DNA of 64,000 bases from NCBI GenBank assembly GCA_029215795.1, contig JARDYH010000001.1, forward strand, positions 223,699,654-223,763,653. The letters are read 5' to 3'. Positions within the stretch are counted from its first letter, which is position 1, and the number at the start of each line of letters is the position of its first letter. A model generated the notes under the pieces. That model was not told the origin of the DNA. It saw nothing but the letters and a program-made list of their open reading frames with translations, and searched no databases. Shown here piece by piece: positions 11,096 through 23,037 of the stretch. Origin of the DNA: Anniella stebbinsi (lineage: Eukaryota; Chordata; Lepidosauria; Squamata; Anniellidae). The position numbers and the translations under genes were made by a program.

Positions 11096-12675
11096 TTGTA
11101 CCCTAGCTAGGGTGACCATATTTTGGAAACCAAAAAGGAGGACAACACGGCCAGCCCCAAGGAGTATTTTATACTCTTTCTGAATGCTAGGTTGCTAGTT
11201 TGTTGTACTAGATTTTTCTGCACTTGTCAACTGCTTCATTTGTTCAGCGGTAGCAGTGTGCTGAATCTGTGAGTATGGATATGAGAAAGGTGATGGGAAA
11301 AGAGTGTTAAATGTTAGGAAAGTTGAGACTATGGGTGCCTCTACAAGAGAGGTTTAATGCTCTTTGAAGTCTCATTAAAAAAATTACCTCTACACCAGCG
11401 GAGCACAAATGGGGCGTAGAGGCGCGTTATCTCCCCGATTGTGCGCGTTATTGAATGCGCGTTAAATAGCGAGGTTTTTTTTGCTCCGTCCATTAAAGCG
11501 CATTTTGATGGGAGGGGGCTGCTGCTCCGGCGAGCGGAAGGAAAAGGCTGGTGCCCGCGGAGGCTGCTCCTCCTCCTCCCTCTGTTGTCAGATCTCACCC
11601 CTTCTCCGCCTTTGGTCGCGTCAGTTTACAATTTCAGGCAAAGCCGGGTGCCTCTGCCAACTGCTCTGTCTGCTTTCTCCCGTTCTCTCTCCCCTCCGTT
11701 CCCCTGCCAAGAAGCAGCTTCGGATACTAGCAATCAGACCCACCCCCAGCTCCTGGCTTTGCTTCCTCCCTCCCTGCTCACTTTTTGGGGTGGGGGTGGG
11801 TCTGATTGCTAGTATTATGGACGGGGCGCGCGCGGCGCTTCCAGGCGAAGGCTGGGGCCGGCAGCCCCCTCCCATCACCGGAAAGGCACTCTGCGGCGCC
11901 GCCATCTCCTCAGCCGATTGCAGTCAGAGACACGGAGCGCTGGGACGCCGCGGGAGGAGGAGGAGGAGGAGGAGGAGGAAGGCCAAGCGTGCCGGGACGC
12001 CGCCTTCCCCCCGTGGCCCCCCCAGCGTTTCCCCATCACTGCTTCTCCCCACCCGAAAAGTCCCCGCCAAGGAGGGCGCGGCAAGCAGAAGGGACAGTTC
12101 GGCAGCTCGAGCCCGCCGCGACTCGCGAGGAGCGGCGGCGGGGAGGGAAGGGGAGCACCTTTTGTCGCCGCCTCTCGTGCAGAGGTATTAGGCGTAAAGG
12201 CGCTTCAGCGATAGTGCACATAATCTCCTAACCGGGTGCAAAAGCGAATCCTTGTGGAGGGGACCTTAGATCATCCATTGAAGGATTTGCAGTCAGAAAA
12301 GATATTTCAGGGAAGGGGAGACTGTATCACACATTGTATAGCAAAAGCTTCAAAGTACAGCAAAAACTACAAAAGTAGGAGTGAGTAAAGTTAATTTCAG
12401 ATACATTGAGTGTCTCACTTGTTCTTTATTTCTGTGATTTTAACATTAAGACGTTGTGTAGAACAGGTTTGTCTTAATTGTATACTGTAAAATCAGACAT
12501 GTGACCAAAGCTATGTTCAGCTGGGCATGACCCCTTGGGGCTTGGTGGGCACGCCTCCTTGGGGCTGGCCGTGTTGTCCTCCTTTTTGGTTTCCAAAATA
12601 TGGTCACCCTAGCTAGGGTACAAGATGCCACACAATCATATCTACTGTTGCGAGTGATACAAAGAAAATATTAAT
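11045..12675. repeat. Fold-back structure: about 122-bp inverted arms around a CpG-rich core
   Basis: The left arm, about 11045-11166, and the right arm, about 12550-12675, are inverted copies with only a few differences. Shared words include gcatcttgtaccctagctag and gggtgaccatattttgg, followed by a block ending ggacaacacggccagcccc. The outer part of the left arm is continuous with the LINE fragment at 10620-11095. The core (about 11340-12240) is strongly GC- and CpG-rich. It contains a second inverted repeat (ctagcaatcagacccaccc near 11727 against gggtgggtctgattgctag near 11795). The gggtgaccat words are also the ends of the elements at 38326-38582 and 56128-56450. Confidence 0.75.
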
Positions 12676-12817
12676 TGATTTAAGTCCCATTCAGTAGAAG
12701 AAAACAGTCATAAGATCCTCTGCCTGAAGAAATTAATGTGCATAATGAAATTATGCTTTTGGGGTTTTACAAATGTACCTTAGGGTCTATCAGCTATTGA
12801 ACCAAGTTTAAAGTTTT

Positions 12818-13155
12818 GATCAATGCTGGTTCCAGGTTTTTGAGGGCTCTTGGTCAAGACACCCTCAGTGGGCTCCTTCCCTCAATGAGTGTATCTTCTC
12901 ACCACCATTGTCACCATCTGGTGACCACTTTCTCATAATTGGTACTCTTTGCTGGTTTGACAGATAGGGCTGGTGAATAAGTAGGCAGTGGCATTAACTG
13001 CTCATCCTTCTCACTACCACTGTTGTCTGGGCAAGAGTCAGACGCAGGTGAACAAGCAGGTTTCAGTGGTGAAGAAGAGGAGCAACTCCTGGTGGCTCTT
13101 GTCAGTGGGCCTTCAGCAGATGCCCAACCATGCTGACTGTTGATGCCAGCCCTGG
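12818..13155. repeat. Interspersed repeat (ggttccaggtttttgagg family)
   Basis: It starts caatgctggttccaggt, contains tatcttctcaccaccattgt and ends near atgccagccctggttt. It shares order and words with 19985-20275 and with the two outer pieces of 8818-9470. The class is unknown. Confidence 0.55.
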
Positions 13156-13284
13156 TTTAGGTCTTAACCTATGAAGGCCTAAATAACCACCTTGCCTTAG
13201 CATATCATCTGAAGAGGACCACTGTTACTCCATTTAAAATAAACCCAAAAAACTTTTAATATGGTGTTTTACTCCTTTATGTTT

Positions 13285-13440
13285 TTATCATTTTATCATT
13301 TATTGTTCACCTCTCTGTTTAGATGTAGAGCAGTATATCAATACTGTAAATAAATAAATAAATAAGTCTTACTATTGTAAGCCACCAGGATGTGTAGAGT
13401 ATAACAGGAAGTATAGAGTGTTTTAAAATAAATAAATACA
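13285..13440 (+). repeat. LINE 3' tail with (AAAT)n
   Basis: It contains ttgttcacctctctgttt, then agagcagtatatcaatactg and an (ataa)n run at about 13351-13366. A further aataaataaata run occurs at about 13427. This is the usual form of CR1/L2-like 3' ends in squamates. No coding part is present. Confidence 0.5.
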
Positions 13441-13800
13441 TATTAGGCACGAATTAAGTGAATTGCAAAAATCAAAATCTGCACATCTAAGATACTGAAG
13501 ACCTAGAGCTCCTTGCAAATATTCAGTTGGGGTAAAATTCATGTTCAAGGGAGGATTGCATCATGGTGGCAGGCTTCACCCCCAAGTTAGAACATGTATA
13601 GAAAGTCACTATGCACATGCTTGTATGTTCACAGAGAGACCTCTCCATGCATACAGGAAACCTGTCTTTGCTAGAATGTTGCAAACACCTGTTCTAACAA
13701 TTCTGTATAATATGGTGAAGCCGTCTATGGAGTTGCTGCTCTCACTTTCCATTGTGTTCAAGGGGTATAACTGACACAAGGAGGATAACTTCTTTTTTTT

Positions 13801-13980
13801 AAGGAGTGCATTTTTAATTTAATTTTTTATTTTATTGCTAGCATATCCTGCCTTTCCACTAAAAATAGTGCTCAACGCAGTTAATAATACAATACAAGTA
13901 AAATAACAAAGTTATAATTTTTTAAAAAACACTGAAACTTGCATTAATACAAACTTCCAAGGTTTGTTTGTTTGTTTTAA
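13801..13980 (-). repeat. LINE 3' tail, minus orientation
   Basis: A TTTTATT-rich start is followed by catatcctgcctttccac, then aaaatagtgctcaacgcag and A-rich sequence. It is similar to 40090-40440. Confidence 0.5.
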
Positions 13981-15152
13981 GATGCACTCCTAATGTAATA
14001 CTTATGTGCCCTCTTCACTCTTGATCAGATGACAACTGCCTGCCTTTTCCTATTCTTGGTTCAGAATTTTAGCTCTAACCCTTGAAGTTTCTAGACAAGT
14101 AAGTACTGATTTGGCATAGCAGAACTTTGTGCTGATATTTCGCCTCATGTCATGTAGACATCACAGTCTGCACGGATCCTGCTGCTTTGTTACCTTTGGG
14201 GCATGTATGCAAACAGCAGGGGTTGAAAACCAGTATGGTCAGGGATCTGTTTAGGGCACATGTGGCTTGCAGGGAATGGAGGTGATAAATGAATACTTCC
14301 AATTCTTAAAGAGCTTTTCTACACAAGGCTGTTAATCAGCTGTTAATTTGCTGTATCTACTTTTGGTTTCATCACAAAATTGAGATCCAAGCACTACACA
14401 AGTGTTTCCGTTCCTGCTTTTATGCTATATAATCTCTAGGTGGCACTATAGTATAAGGGAATTGTACAAATACACAAGAGAAAATTGAGCTTTCTTTCAC
14501 TTTCACGATTAAATGCTTCTTTTTCCCTGCTCTAAAAAGAACTGGGCAAAAGTGCTGGTTAGACACAGAAGTGAAACTGGAAGGTCATGACATCATTTAA
14601 AAAACTTTAAACAACCATGAGTATGGAATGAAAGAAGCCTAGTGTATTTGCATATCCTTGGGAGAGAGACCCATTCAAACAGGGACGCCTAAATAATGGC
14701 CTGTTTTTGTGATGAAATACAAAAGGACTTTTGTTTGTTTGTTCTCTAGTGAATGCATTACAACAGACTTTATTATTCTTGAACATCAGCATTCCCTGAC
14801 CTTTTTTGCCCTCCTGAAATACGTTATATTGTTGTGTTTTGCCAGCTAACTATGTTGCTGAGCCTACTGTTAAAACAGCTTGAGACCATATATTTGGTTG
14901 ACTCAGACTATAGTGGTGATTTACTCACGATCATTCATTACATTTCTCTACCACCCAGTAGCCAAAGCTTGCTGGGCAGTTCACAACATGATAAGACTTA
15001 ATATAAAACTTTTAATATTCACAAGTGTAAAAGGGTTTGAAAACAAGTCAAAAACCAGGTCGACACCGGCAATGCCAAAGCTGTTTCTTGGCCACCAATG
15101 AGAAATGGTTATCAGTGAGAGACCAAAATAGCTTTTTGTCATGTTATATAGG

Positions 15153-15243
15153 GGTAAAATCCAACATACACCCCTTGAAATGAATGGGACTTGAGTTAGC
15201 CATTGCAATGGGTCTGCTCTAAGTAGACATGTTAGATTTTATC
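15153..15243. repeat. Short palindromic repeat (taaaatcc...ggatttta type)
   Basis: It begins gtaaaatccaacatac, has gaatgggacttgagttagc in the middle and ends catgttagattttatcc. The ends are inverted copies. It is related to the 6058-6147 family. Confidence 0.6.
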
Positions 15244-15466
15244 CTTAAATTTCTCATGCCTGTATACCTATGATGCACAGCACACACAGGCAGCTATGTA
15301 CAACAAGTGTGCACCTGAAGCGTAAGGTCAGGGTCTCTTCTCTCTTCTTTGCTGCATCCTTATATACGTTTGAGTGAAGTTATTGTCAAATTGTTACCAA
15401 TAGAAAGGTGGCGCCACTCACGTTGCTGTCACTGCTTAAGTGTCTTTCTTTCTTTTTTAAAAATGT

Positions 15467-15467
15467 A

Positions 15468-15503
<36 letters not shown>

Positions 15504-15504
15504 G
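15467..15504. repeat. (TG)n(TA)n microsatellite
   Basis: A run of tg dinucleotides passes directly into a run of at dinucleotides. Confidence 0.9.
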
Positions 15505-16189
15505 TGGGAAATAGGAAATGAAGCATTAGAACTTATTTAGAAGGGAAATAATTAGGGATGCCCCAAAACCATTCATTCCATTGGGTTGCATACGTCTGTC
15601 TTGGGGATTGCATGGCTTCCCAAAAGCAAAGCACTTCTAAAAAGCCCCTTTAGGGTTCCCTCGGAATTATACAGCCTTTTAACCAACACCACAGAGCTTC
15701 TCCATTGTTGTCCCTTGCAGGACTATTGCAATGCTTCCAAGCGTCTCCTGGCATATTCCTTGAATGCTTATCATAGAACTGGGGTCCTCAGTGGGGACCA
15801 GTGTGCCCATAGACACTTTTCTTCGCACCAGCCAAGCTCCCTGCTCCTCCCAATTTTTATTTTTATTTTCTTAAGATTTTTTTTTCATCTGGAAGGCCAT
15901 CATGCATAATGAAAGATTGCCCTCCAGCACGATCTTTATGTGGGTTCAAAAGAGTGATTTTTTTTTTCTGTTACAGCCTTGTACTTAGGTTCTTGGGCAA
16001 GTTACTTGTCTTTCAGTCTCACCACTTTCCTTTCTGGGAAATTAGTGTTTTGTGACCCACCATGCCTAGCAAGGTAACCATTTTATAAATGAGCAAGTCC
16101 CCACACCCACCCCATGGCAGCCATTTTGAGAGACTTCCACAAGATTCTTGCAAAATTCGAAATGTACCCACCGACCCAAAAAGGGTGGT

Positions 16190-16345
16190 GGTGGTCATAG
16201 AATCATAAGAGTTGGAAGTGACTTTGGAGGTCATCAGGACCGACCTCCAGCTTAATGCAGAATGTACAATCTGCATACCTGACAGGTGGCTGCCCAGGCC
16301 CTCCCTAAATACCCCCAGTGAAAGAGGTATTTAATGAGAGGCAGT
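16190..16345 (-). mobile_element. CR1-type LINE 3' end, minus orientation
   Basis: It begins tcatagaatcataagagttg and continues gaagtgactttggaggtcat and gtggctgcccaggccctccc. Inverted, it ends in the ...attctatga form that closes CR1 elements in amniotes. Only the 3' part is present. A related fragment lies at 54402-54490. Confidence 0.65.
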
Positions 16346-17413
16346 GGACAGGTTGCCTGTGATGGCTTGCTTGGGAGATTCAAGGCTCCAGGGCTGGGGA
16401 GCTACTTCCTTTGAAACCGTCTCTAAGAACTTCCAGTCTTCTTGTAGGTTATCTGTTTTTCCAGCTAAAAGTTCTACTGTGTCAAAAGGACAGCTTTTGG
16501 TGCAAAAATTGAATGCGATACATGTTCAGCGCCAGCTGAATAAGCACAATGGTGATCCCACTGTCCTCATGGCCATCCAAAAGCATCTCTAATTATAGGC
16601 ATAGTCTCTCACTCATTGAACTGTAGCATTTCAGAGACCTGAAAAAGTCAGTGTGCACATAACAGTGGCAGTTCAGAACAGCAAATTGCTATCTGGGATA
16701 GCGTGGTGTTTTGCCCTTGCTGAGCACTCTGATTTGAAATCATTGTCCTGTTCAATTATATTAAACCTTAAATGCATTCTCTTTAGAAATGTTTTAACTC
16801 TAATTGGGAGTTTGAGAGGATTAGCTGGTCAATAATGAGAGTCTTTTCTTTGAGAACGTGTTTTTTTATTTTGTTTCCTGTAGATTGTACTAACTAATTA
16901 ACTCCCTCTATCGAGGTTGTAATAAATTGTATGGCTATTAGTTCATGTCCTGTACTTTCCAAGCCCAAGGGAATTGAATGTAAGGCGTATGATAATGTTG
17001 ATTTACTATTCAGTGGCACCCAAAATGCTAATGTGGGACTTCTTTGAACTTTTTCTTTTTACCGTCAAGTAAAAAGGTCCACCTTCAGGTTGATATAGAT
17101 CCCTGAAGTTATAGTTGTGGAGGAGCTTCTCTCCATATTAATCCTTAACTTGAATTAAAGTGTTTTTTGTTTTATTTTGTCTGTAAGAACTCAACTAACA
17201 TCTAGTGGAACAGAGACCGAGAACTTGATTAGATCCGAGACTTCTTCTGATTCCTGCCTGGGCATAACTAACAACTATTAAGAAACAAAAAGAGTGAAAT
17301 TTGTTTTGCCTACAAAGGACCAGGTCAAACTTACTAAATTGCATAGTTAAAGAACATCCCCAAATTCTCAAATACCTGCAACAAATGATACAACAGTTTC
17401 AGTCATCTTAAGG

Positions 17414-17548
17414 TAGCCTTTCCCAACCTGGTATCTTACAGATGTTTTGGATTACAATACCCAGCATTCCTGATCATAAATCATGCTGGCTAGGCCTGAT
17501 GGGAGTTGATGACAAAATATCTGGAGGGCACTAAATTGGGGAAGGCTG
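17414..17548. mobile_element. hAT-like MITE with perfect 8-bp target duplication
   Basis: The element begins tagcctttcccaacctgg and ends aaattggggaaggctg. It is flanked by TCTTAAGG at 17406-17413 and 17549-17556. The interior is the same near palindrome as at 6483-6592. It is non-coding. Confidence 0.85.
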
Positions 17549-18594
17549 TCTTAAGGTGAGGAAGATGAACAAACACAGGCTTCCAGATTGCTAAATCTGT
17601 GTTGACTTCAGCTTCTTACTCTGAAGTAGCTACAGCCATTTTATTTCATGCATGCAAAACACTCACTTGCCCTCTCTCTTTGATACTTCATGACCAATAT
17701 TGATTCAGGATCATGTGGAGAAATGTAATGTGTGAATCTGCTATCCACCAACTACATGTATACAAATTCTGCTTGTTTTGTGCAATCGCTTTTGGAAGTT
17801 CAATGAATTATTGCATAAATCACCTCAGACTGTGGGTTGGATGGCAACTCAGGGTGCTTCAGAGTGGTTGTAGTGGTAACAGCCATATCACATTGTGCTG
17901 CTATTCATCTTGTTTCTCTTAGCAGATTTTCCATGGTAAGAGAAAAGATAGAAGAGGGGGGGGGCACACTGGAGAGTTATGAGTGGAAGATGACATCTGG
18001 ACCCCCCATAAAATTCCATGAACAAAACAGGGTGATGATGCAATAAAAGCCTTTTGTGGAAGAACCCTAAGATTGGGAACCCTAAGATGGGGAAGTTAGC
18101 CGTGAATAATTTAAGTCCCATTGATTTCACTTGGACTGAAGAGTGACTAATTTAATCTCGGCCTAACCTTGTATGTGTGCACCTTTGTTCATTCTTGATT
18201 CACACATTGCCATTTCCCATTCACTCCTCAGCCTGGAGAAAGGATGACTGTATGTATGAAATTGCCTTAAGACTGCAACATTTTAAATGCTCCATAGGGA
18301 GCCTCTAGATGTGAGATTCTGGGAAACCATCCTTGCATTATTAATTCATTAATCCAGCTTGTGTGTTTTATAAGGATTACTAAAGGATATTTAAAAGTCC
18401 CCTAAGCATTTAACTTGAGATTAGGGATTTTCTTCCATTCTGCAGTTTTACACATCTCAACACATTTTAGGTCTTATTGGGAATTAATCAGCAATTAAAT
18501 TTCTTAAATATAGTGCATTTTAATGTAAAGTCTCTTGTGATGTTCTTGGTCCTTGTGATGTTCTTGGTCCTACTGAAAGCAAGGCATGTTAGGT

Positions 18595-19044
18595 AGGCTG
18601 ACCAGATTATGACAATCAAAATCCCGGACCCCCCCCCGCCACCCCCCCACCCAAAACAACCCCCCCACTGTGCGCCCGCGCCGCCCCCCCACCCGTGCCA
18701 CGCCGCACCGCACCGCGCTCCTTACCTGGGCGTCTGCTTCCCTTCGGTGCTCAGAATCTACTGAGAAACAGGCTTCCTGGCCTGTCTCTCAGTACGCGCC
18801 GGGTGATGACGTCATCACCCGGCGCGCTACTGAGGGACAGGCCGCGAAGCCTGTTTCTCAGTAGATTCCGAGCACCGGAGGGAAGTGAATGCCCCAGCAG
18901 GTAAGTGCCTCGCGCTGCCCGCCTCCCACCACCGCCGCGTGACCCCCCGCCACCCCGGTTTTCCCCCGCTGCCCCCCGGTTGCTCCGATTCGGCCTAGGT
19001 TTCCAGGTTAGGACCGGGAAACCCCGGGCCATCTGGACACCCTA
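18595..19044. mobile_element. CpG-rich palindromic transposon with 9-bp matching flanks
   Basis: ATGTTAGGT flanks the element on both sides (18586-18594 and 19045-19053). Its ends are rough inverted repeats (aggctgaccagat and atctggacaccct). The centre is a palindrome with arms 18737-18810 and 18811-18885. The inner 32 bp (18795-18826) are a perfect palindrome. The element is far richer in GC and CpG than its surroundings. The 8-9 bp duplication suggests a hAT-type origin. No credible protein is encoded. Confidence 0.8.
18807..18814. promoter_or_regulatory. CRE-like palindrome TGACGTCA at the dyad of the transposon
   Basis: The exact octamer TGACGTCA, the consensus for CREB/ATF dimers, sits at the centre of the 32-bp palindrome. 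The sequence match is certain. Function is unknown, because the octamer may be only a by-product of the palindrome. Confidence 0.4.
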
Positions 19045-19984
19045 ATGTTAGGTATTGTGTGTGTGCGTGGCTGGGTGGGTGGGTTTCAAGGCAAATAGAA
19101 GTTTGTCAAATTTTGCTACATAAAAGAATTCAATGGAAAATAAGGCAACACTATGAAGATAGGTATCGCGACAACACCGTTGGGCATGTATTGTAATGAG
19201 CTGCCTTTTAGATGTAAATTCAAATGTTTTTTGTACTGGAAGAAAAATGGTGCTCAGGTGGTATAAAATAAAGACCAAAATGATTTTCTCTGCAATTCTC
19301 CAAAAAATTAATGCAGTCTTGTTAGTACCTCATGTCATCAAAAATGAAATAGTGGTTGTCATCAGGGGGTAACTGTTGGCTTCATTTTCACTTGTGCACC
19401 TGCATTTATTATGGCTTTAGGAACTAAATTTGGATTTCAGGGTTCCCTTTAGGAGATCCAGGCAAGTACAGCTTTTTAGTCATTATTTTTTTAAAACAAG
19501 AAAATAGAATAAATTGCCCTGGCTGGATACAGCCTGATGGCTTCAATAGAGACAAATCAGAGAAGAATTATAATTCCTCTTGATTTGCACAGGAATCCTA
19601 TGGTGTGAAGAAATCAGACAACTAATGAAAATGGCAGCTGAAAATCAACCTCCCCTTTCAGCCTTAGGGAACATTTTATTTTTAAGAAGTTCTGATGGCA
19701 TTTAGATGTGAAAACCCAGTCGTATTAACAAAAAATATTTTCTATTAACAAGCCCTAAGGAACAGTCAGTATATTTATTATATTCATTTTACCCGTACAA
19801 CAATTTGCTGTGCTTATAACTCCTGTTAAGAACCATGCACATTCAATGTTTTTTGCTAGCTTGCTTGCTTTTGGGGGCTGTATAGTTGGAGAAACATTTC
19901 AGTCCTGGTTGCATCACAGAAAGGAGAGTTTCTTGCCATCCTAGACTTAGGGCCTCTTTATACTGAACTTTACCTGAGGACAAA

Positions 19985-20275
19985 AATGTTGGCCAGTGCC
20001 GGCTCCAGGTTTTAGAACACCCTTGGGCAAGAGACTCTTAATGGGCCCCTTTCCCTCTACTTGCTCATCAACATTATCCACTTGCTTATCATTGCTGCCA
20101 CTTACTTGCCAGTCAGAGAGGCAATAAGCAGGCAGGTAGTCGCATCTCTTGCTCCTCATCCGCACTTCCACCATTGTCTGGGCCAAAGTGTGAGGCAGGT
20201 AAACAAGCCGGCTGCAGGGGCTCTTGTCCACACACCCCTTCTAGGGTGCGGGCCTTCAATAGATGCCTAAATATG
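19985..20275. repeat. Interspersed repeat (ggctccaggttttagaac family)
   Basis: It starts ccagtgccggctccaggt, contains cacccttgggcaagagac and ends near atagatgcctaaatatg. It is the same family as 12818-13155 and the outer pieces of 8818-9470. Confidence 0.6.
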
Positions 20276-20337
20276 TCAACCTTATTTTTGGCTTACGTTG
20301 ATGATGTCAATGTTGGCTCGCTCGGAGACTCCCTAAT

Positions 20338-20900
20338 CATAGAGTGACCATATGTCCTAATTTATAAAGGACAGGCCTCTCTTTGAGGGGCTGTTGGAGA
20401 ACCACACAGGACATTCTGGGCAAATTGAATACAGGCATCAGGAAGAGGAGGAGTCTCTGGCCCTTACTATACCAAAGGGTGTAGAGGGAGGGCCTGGGGG
20501 CAATTCTGGACTTACTTGCTTCCGGGATCATCCCCCAGTTTCCAAATAGGAAGCACAACATCCCGGAAGCAGCAGGGATATTGCGCCCATTGCGGGTGCC
20601 ATTTTTTTCTTTAAAGCTGAACCCCCCATGCGCCCACCCACCCCCATGCCCCACCATCCTGAGGATGGTGGAATTACTTTCCCTCCCCCCAATGGACACG
20701 GAGCCACCCTGCGCAGCTCTGAGTCCATTTTACGTCCCAGGTTGGTAGGAAAACCAAGATATTCCCGGTTTCCGCTTTCCTGGGGTCATCCATGGGTCAT
20801 TGCACAGGGACGACCCCAGGGACAACCTCGGGAAACATCCCTGGTGTGGAAAGGGCCTCTGTATCCACTTCCTTTGAAGTTTTTCAAGAGTGGCAAGTAT
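20338..20900. repeat. Decayed palindromic element(s) with gagtgaccatat start
   Basis: The start agagtgaccatatgtcc matches the ends of the elements at 38326 and 56128. Inside are GC-rich inverted words (catcctgaggatgg; cctggggtcatcc against gacgaccccagg). More than one element is probably layered here, and the boundaries are not resolved. Confidence 0.4.
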
Positions 20901-21639
20901 GGAAGAGAGCATGTGAGAAGGCTGCAATTCCGCTTCTTTTATGAACCAGTGCTGCCTCTGTTACTTAAGTGCCAAAGGATAAATAATAGATTTATTTCCT
21001 GCCCTCCTGCTCATGTTGTTTAATGGCTGCTTGGAAGCAACCTATATAATCTGTGTAGAGCTTATTCATTCCCTACTAGGCTTTTCAAAGAGAAAAAGTG
21101 ATTATTAACCCCTGATGTCCTCACCATATTCCCAGAATGCATTTTGTTTAACCAGTGATGCTACTTAGGTGATTTTTTTTTTAAGCAATGATGAGAAGGT
21201 AAATAAAAAGAGTTTCAATAGCAAGGGATACAAAAAGATTGGTTTGCTAATGCAGATTCAATTTAATCTGGTACTAAATGTATAACTACATCTATATGCG
21301 TCTTCATATATCTATATATAGATCTAAATATATATGAACAAAAATGGAAGAGAGAATCATTCAACACTAATTGAAAGTTATTGTCTTCCTCTTTGAATGA
21401 CGCTTTAGATTTTCCATGTTTCTCAAGTTTATTCTAGGGCTTATTTATTTACATGCAATAGGTAGGTGAGATGAAATATGTTCTATATGCAGTTATTCTA
21501 TGCAGATTTTTTTCCAATTCTGTCTCTAACAGCTATGGAACCATACTTGTAAATGAATAGAACATTGTTTAACTACCCACCCACAATCAAAGTAGTACTC
21601 AAGGATAGACAAGTTATTTCGGCACCTGGGATAGAAAAT

Positions 21640-21795
21640 CCCACAAGAGCCTCTCTCCCTGGGAGTAAAAATACAACAACAACAACAACAACAACAATTT
21701 AAATAACTAACAATTTGCTGCCCTTTCATACCACCCAAAATCAGATGCCTGGTGTCCCCTCATTCTGCCAATTGGTAGGGCCGGCCCTGAAAAAT
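21640..21795 (-). repeat. Interspersed repeat with (CAA)n
   Basis: A (caa)n run at about 21674-21698 is followed by caatttgctgccctttcat, then cctcattctgccaattgg and tagggccggccctg. The last words match the right end of the repeat at 240-575. Confidence 0.5.
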
Positions 21796-22961
21796 GGGGA
21801 TTTGTGGCCAAGTAGCTTTTTTAAATATATCTTGGAATGTATGCAAATAAAATCTGCACACAGATAGGACACATTCCACTACCATAGCTAGGAGAGAACC
21901 CCAGTCCTGAACAAAGAGCTTCATCATGATATGGCAGCAATAAGGAATAGAACTCTGTTTTTGTACACAGCCTTGCCAGAACATTTTTCCCGTTCCAGTA
22001 AAGGACCTAAACTCAGTGGTTCATACATGCACACACATATTACAGAACGAATCTAAGCACCCACTCTGTTGGGGTTTAAATCAACAATACTAAAAATTGA
22101 AATGTCCCTTGTGAAAGAAAACTGAATTCAAGTTTGCTCAGGTGTTTTACTTCCAGCACCTTGGACGTAAATCGGCTAATAGATTCTGAAATCTTTACAT
22201 GGACATATTTTTGCAGGCTGAGACCACAGGTTTCTAAATTTTTATCCAGGGAAAGCATTGAATAAAAATCACACAGATGCAGAGCGCTAGACTGAAATAT
22301 CCATGTTCAGTAGATTTTAATTACATGACCAGGAAGCGATCTCGCAGCATTTTCTGGGCTAGAGTTATTTCCTATGGGGCCTACAAATGCCCTCCCTAAG
22401 AAACATTCATACATTCAATAACATGTGAGCAGAGAGTAAGACTACACCAACTAGCTAGCCCAGCCCCCAATATTGTGCATGCCGGTTTATCCCACCTTCT
22501 GACGTCCCCACATACACCACAGATGTTTGTAGCAAGGAGGCCTTTGCAGTACAATTGCTATGGCCATGGACATGAAGGGACAGGGCTATTCAGAGTGTCT
22601 CTTATGAACAAAGCTACTGTGGCTCAGAGATTCAGAAGTAGTTGGAGCATCAGAAGCTCAGGCCCACAGGTGAAATCCAACCTTCCTGGGATCCCAACCC
22701 AGCCCTCCGGGGTTCTTCAAATGGACATGCCCCTTTCCCCCGGCTCCACACCCTTTCCCCCGATCCAGAAGCATAGGAGCAGTTGGAATGTCTGAAGATT
22801 GGGGGGAGGGAGGAAATCGGACTTGGAAACTCTTTCGAGTCCCACGTAACTCTTGTCTACTTGACTGTATTTCAAATATATTGTAAGCTGTCTCGAGAAC
22901 TTTGGCAGACCTTTCATATTCCAAATAAATAAAGGCATTGCAAGTTCTGAATCAAACACAG

Positions 22962-22982
22962 CTATATATATATATATATATG
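22962..22982. repeat. (TA)n microsatellite
   Basis: A short uninterrupted ta run about 55 bp upstream of the S1-exon acceptor. Confidence 0.85.
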
Positions 22983-23037
22983 CTCTAGACATTTTATCAT
23001 TGACTTGGTGATTTATTTACTTTTTAAATTTTCCTAG

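Larger units (their letters stand above)
1..23037 (+). other. KCNH7: KCNH7 intron (3' part of the intron before the S1 exon)
   Basis: This is non-coding intron sequence, open at the window start and ending at the acceptor AG at 23036-23037. I see no host exon, RNA gene or long conserved reading frame in it on either strand; the short open frames are chance or lie inside repeats. Recognisable repeats are listed separately. Stretches with no repeat I recognise include about 1060-1950, 4030-5250, 6830-8810, 15905-16190, 16350-17400, 17560-18590, 19060-19980 and 20900-21640. Those around 8160-8720 and 18270-18540 are AT-rich and complex and look more like ordinary or conserved intron DNA than decayed repeats. 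Confidence 0.85.

Noticed and set aside
11481..12191. A 236-codon open frame on + in the CpG-rich core
   Set aside because: GC-rich sequence has few stops, and long frames are open on both strands and in several phases here. The translation is low-complexity (poly-Arg, Ser and Pro runs) with no recognisable domain. It lies inside a fold-back repeat.
18670..19032. Overlapping open frames on both strands
   Set aside because: They are by-products of the palindromic CpG-rich transposon; the two strands read alike because of the palindrome.
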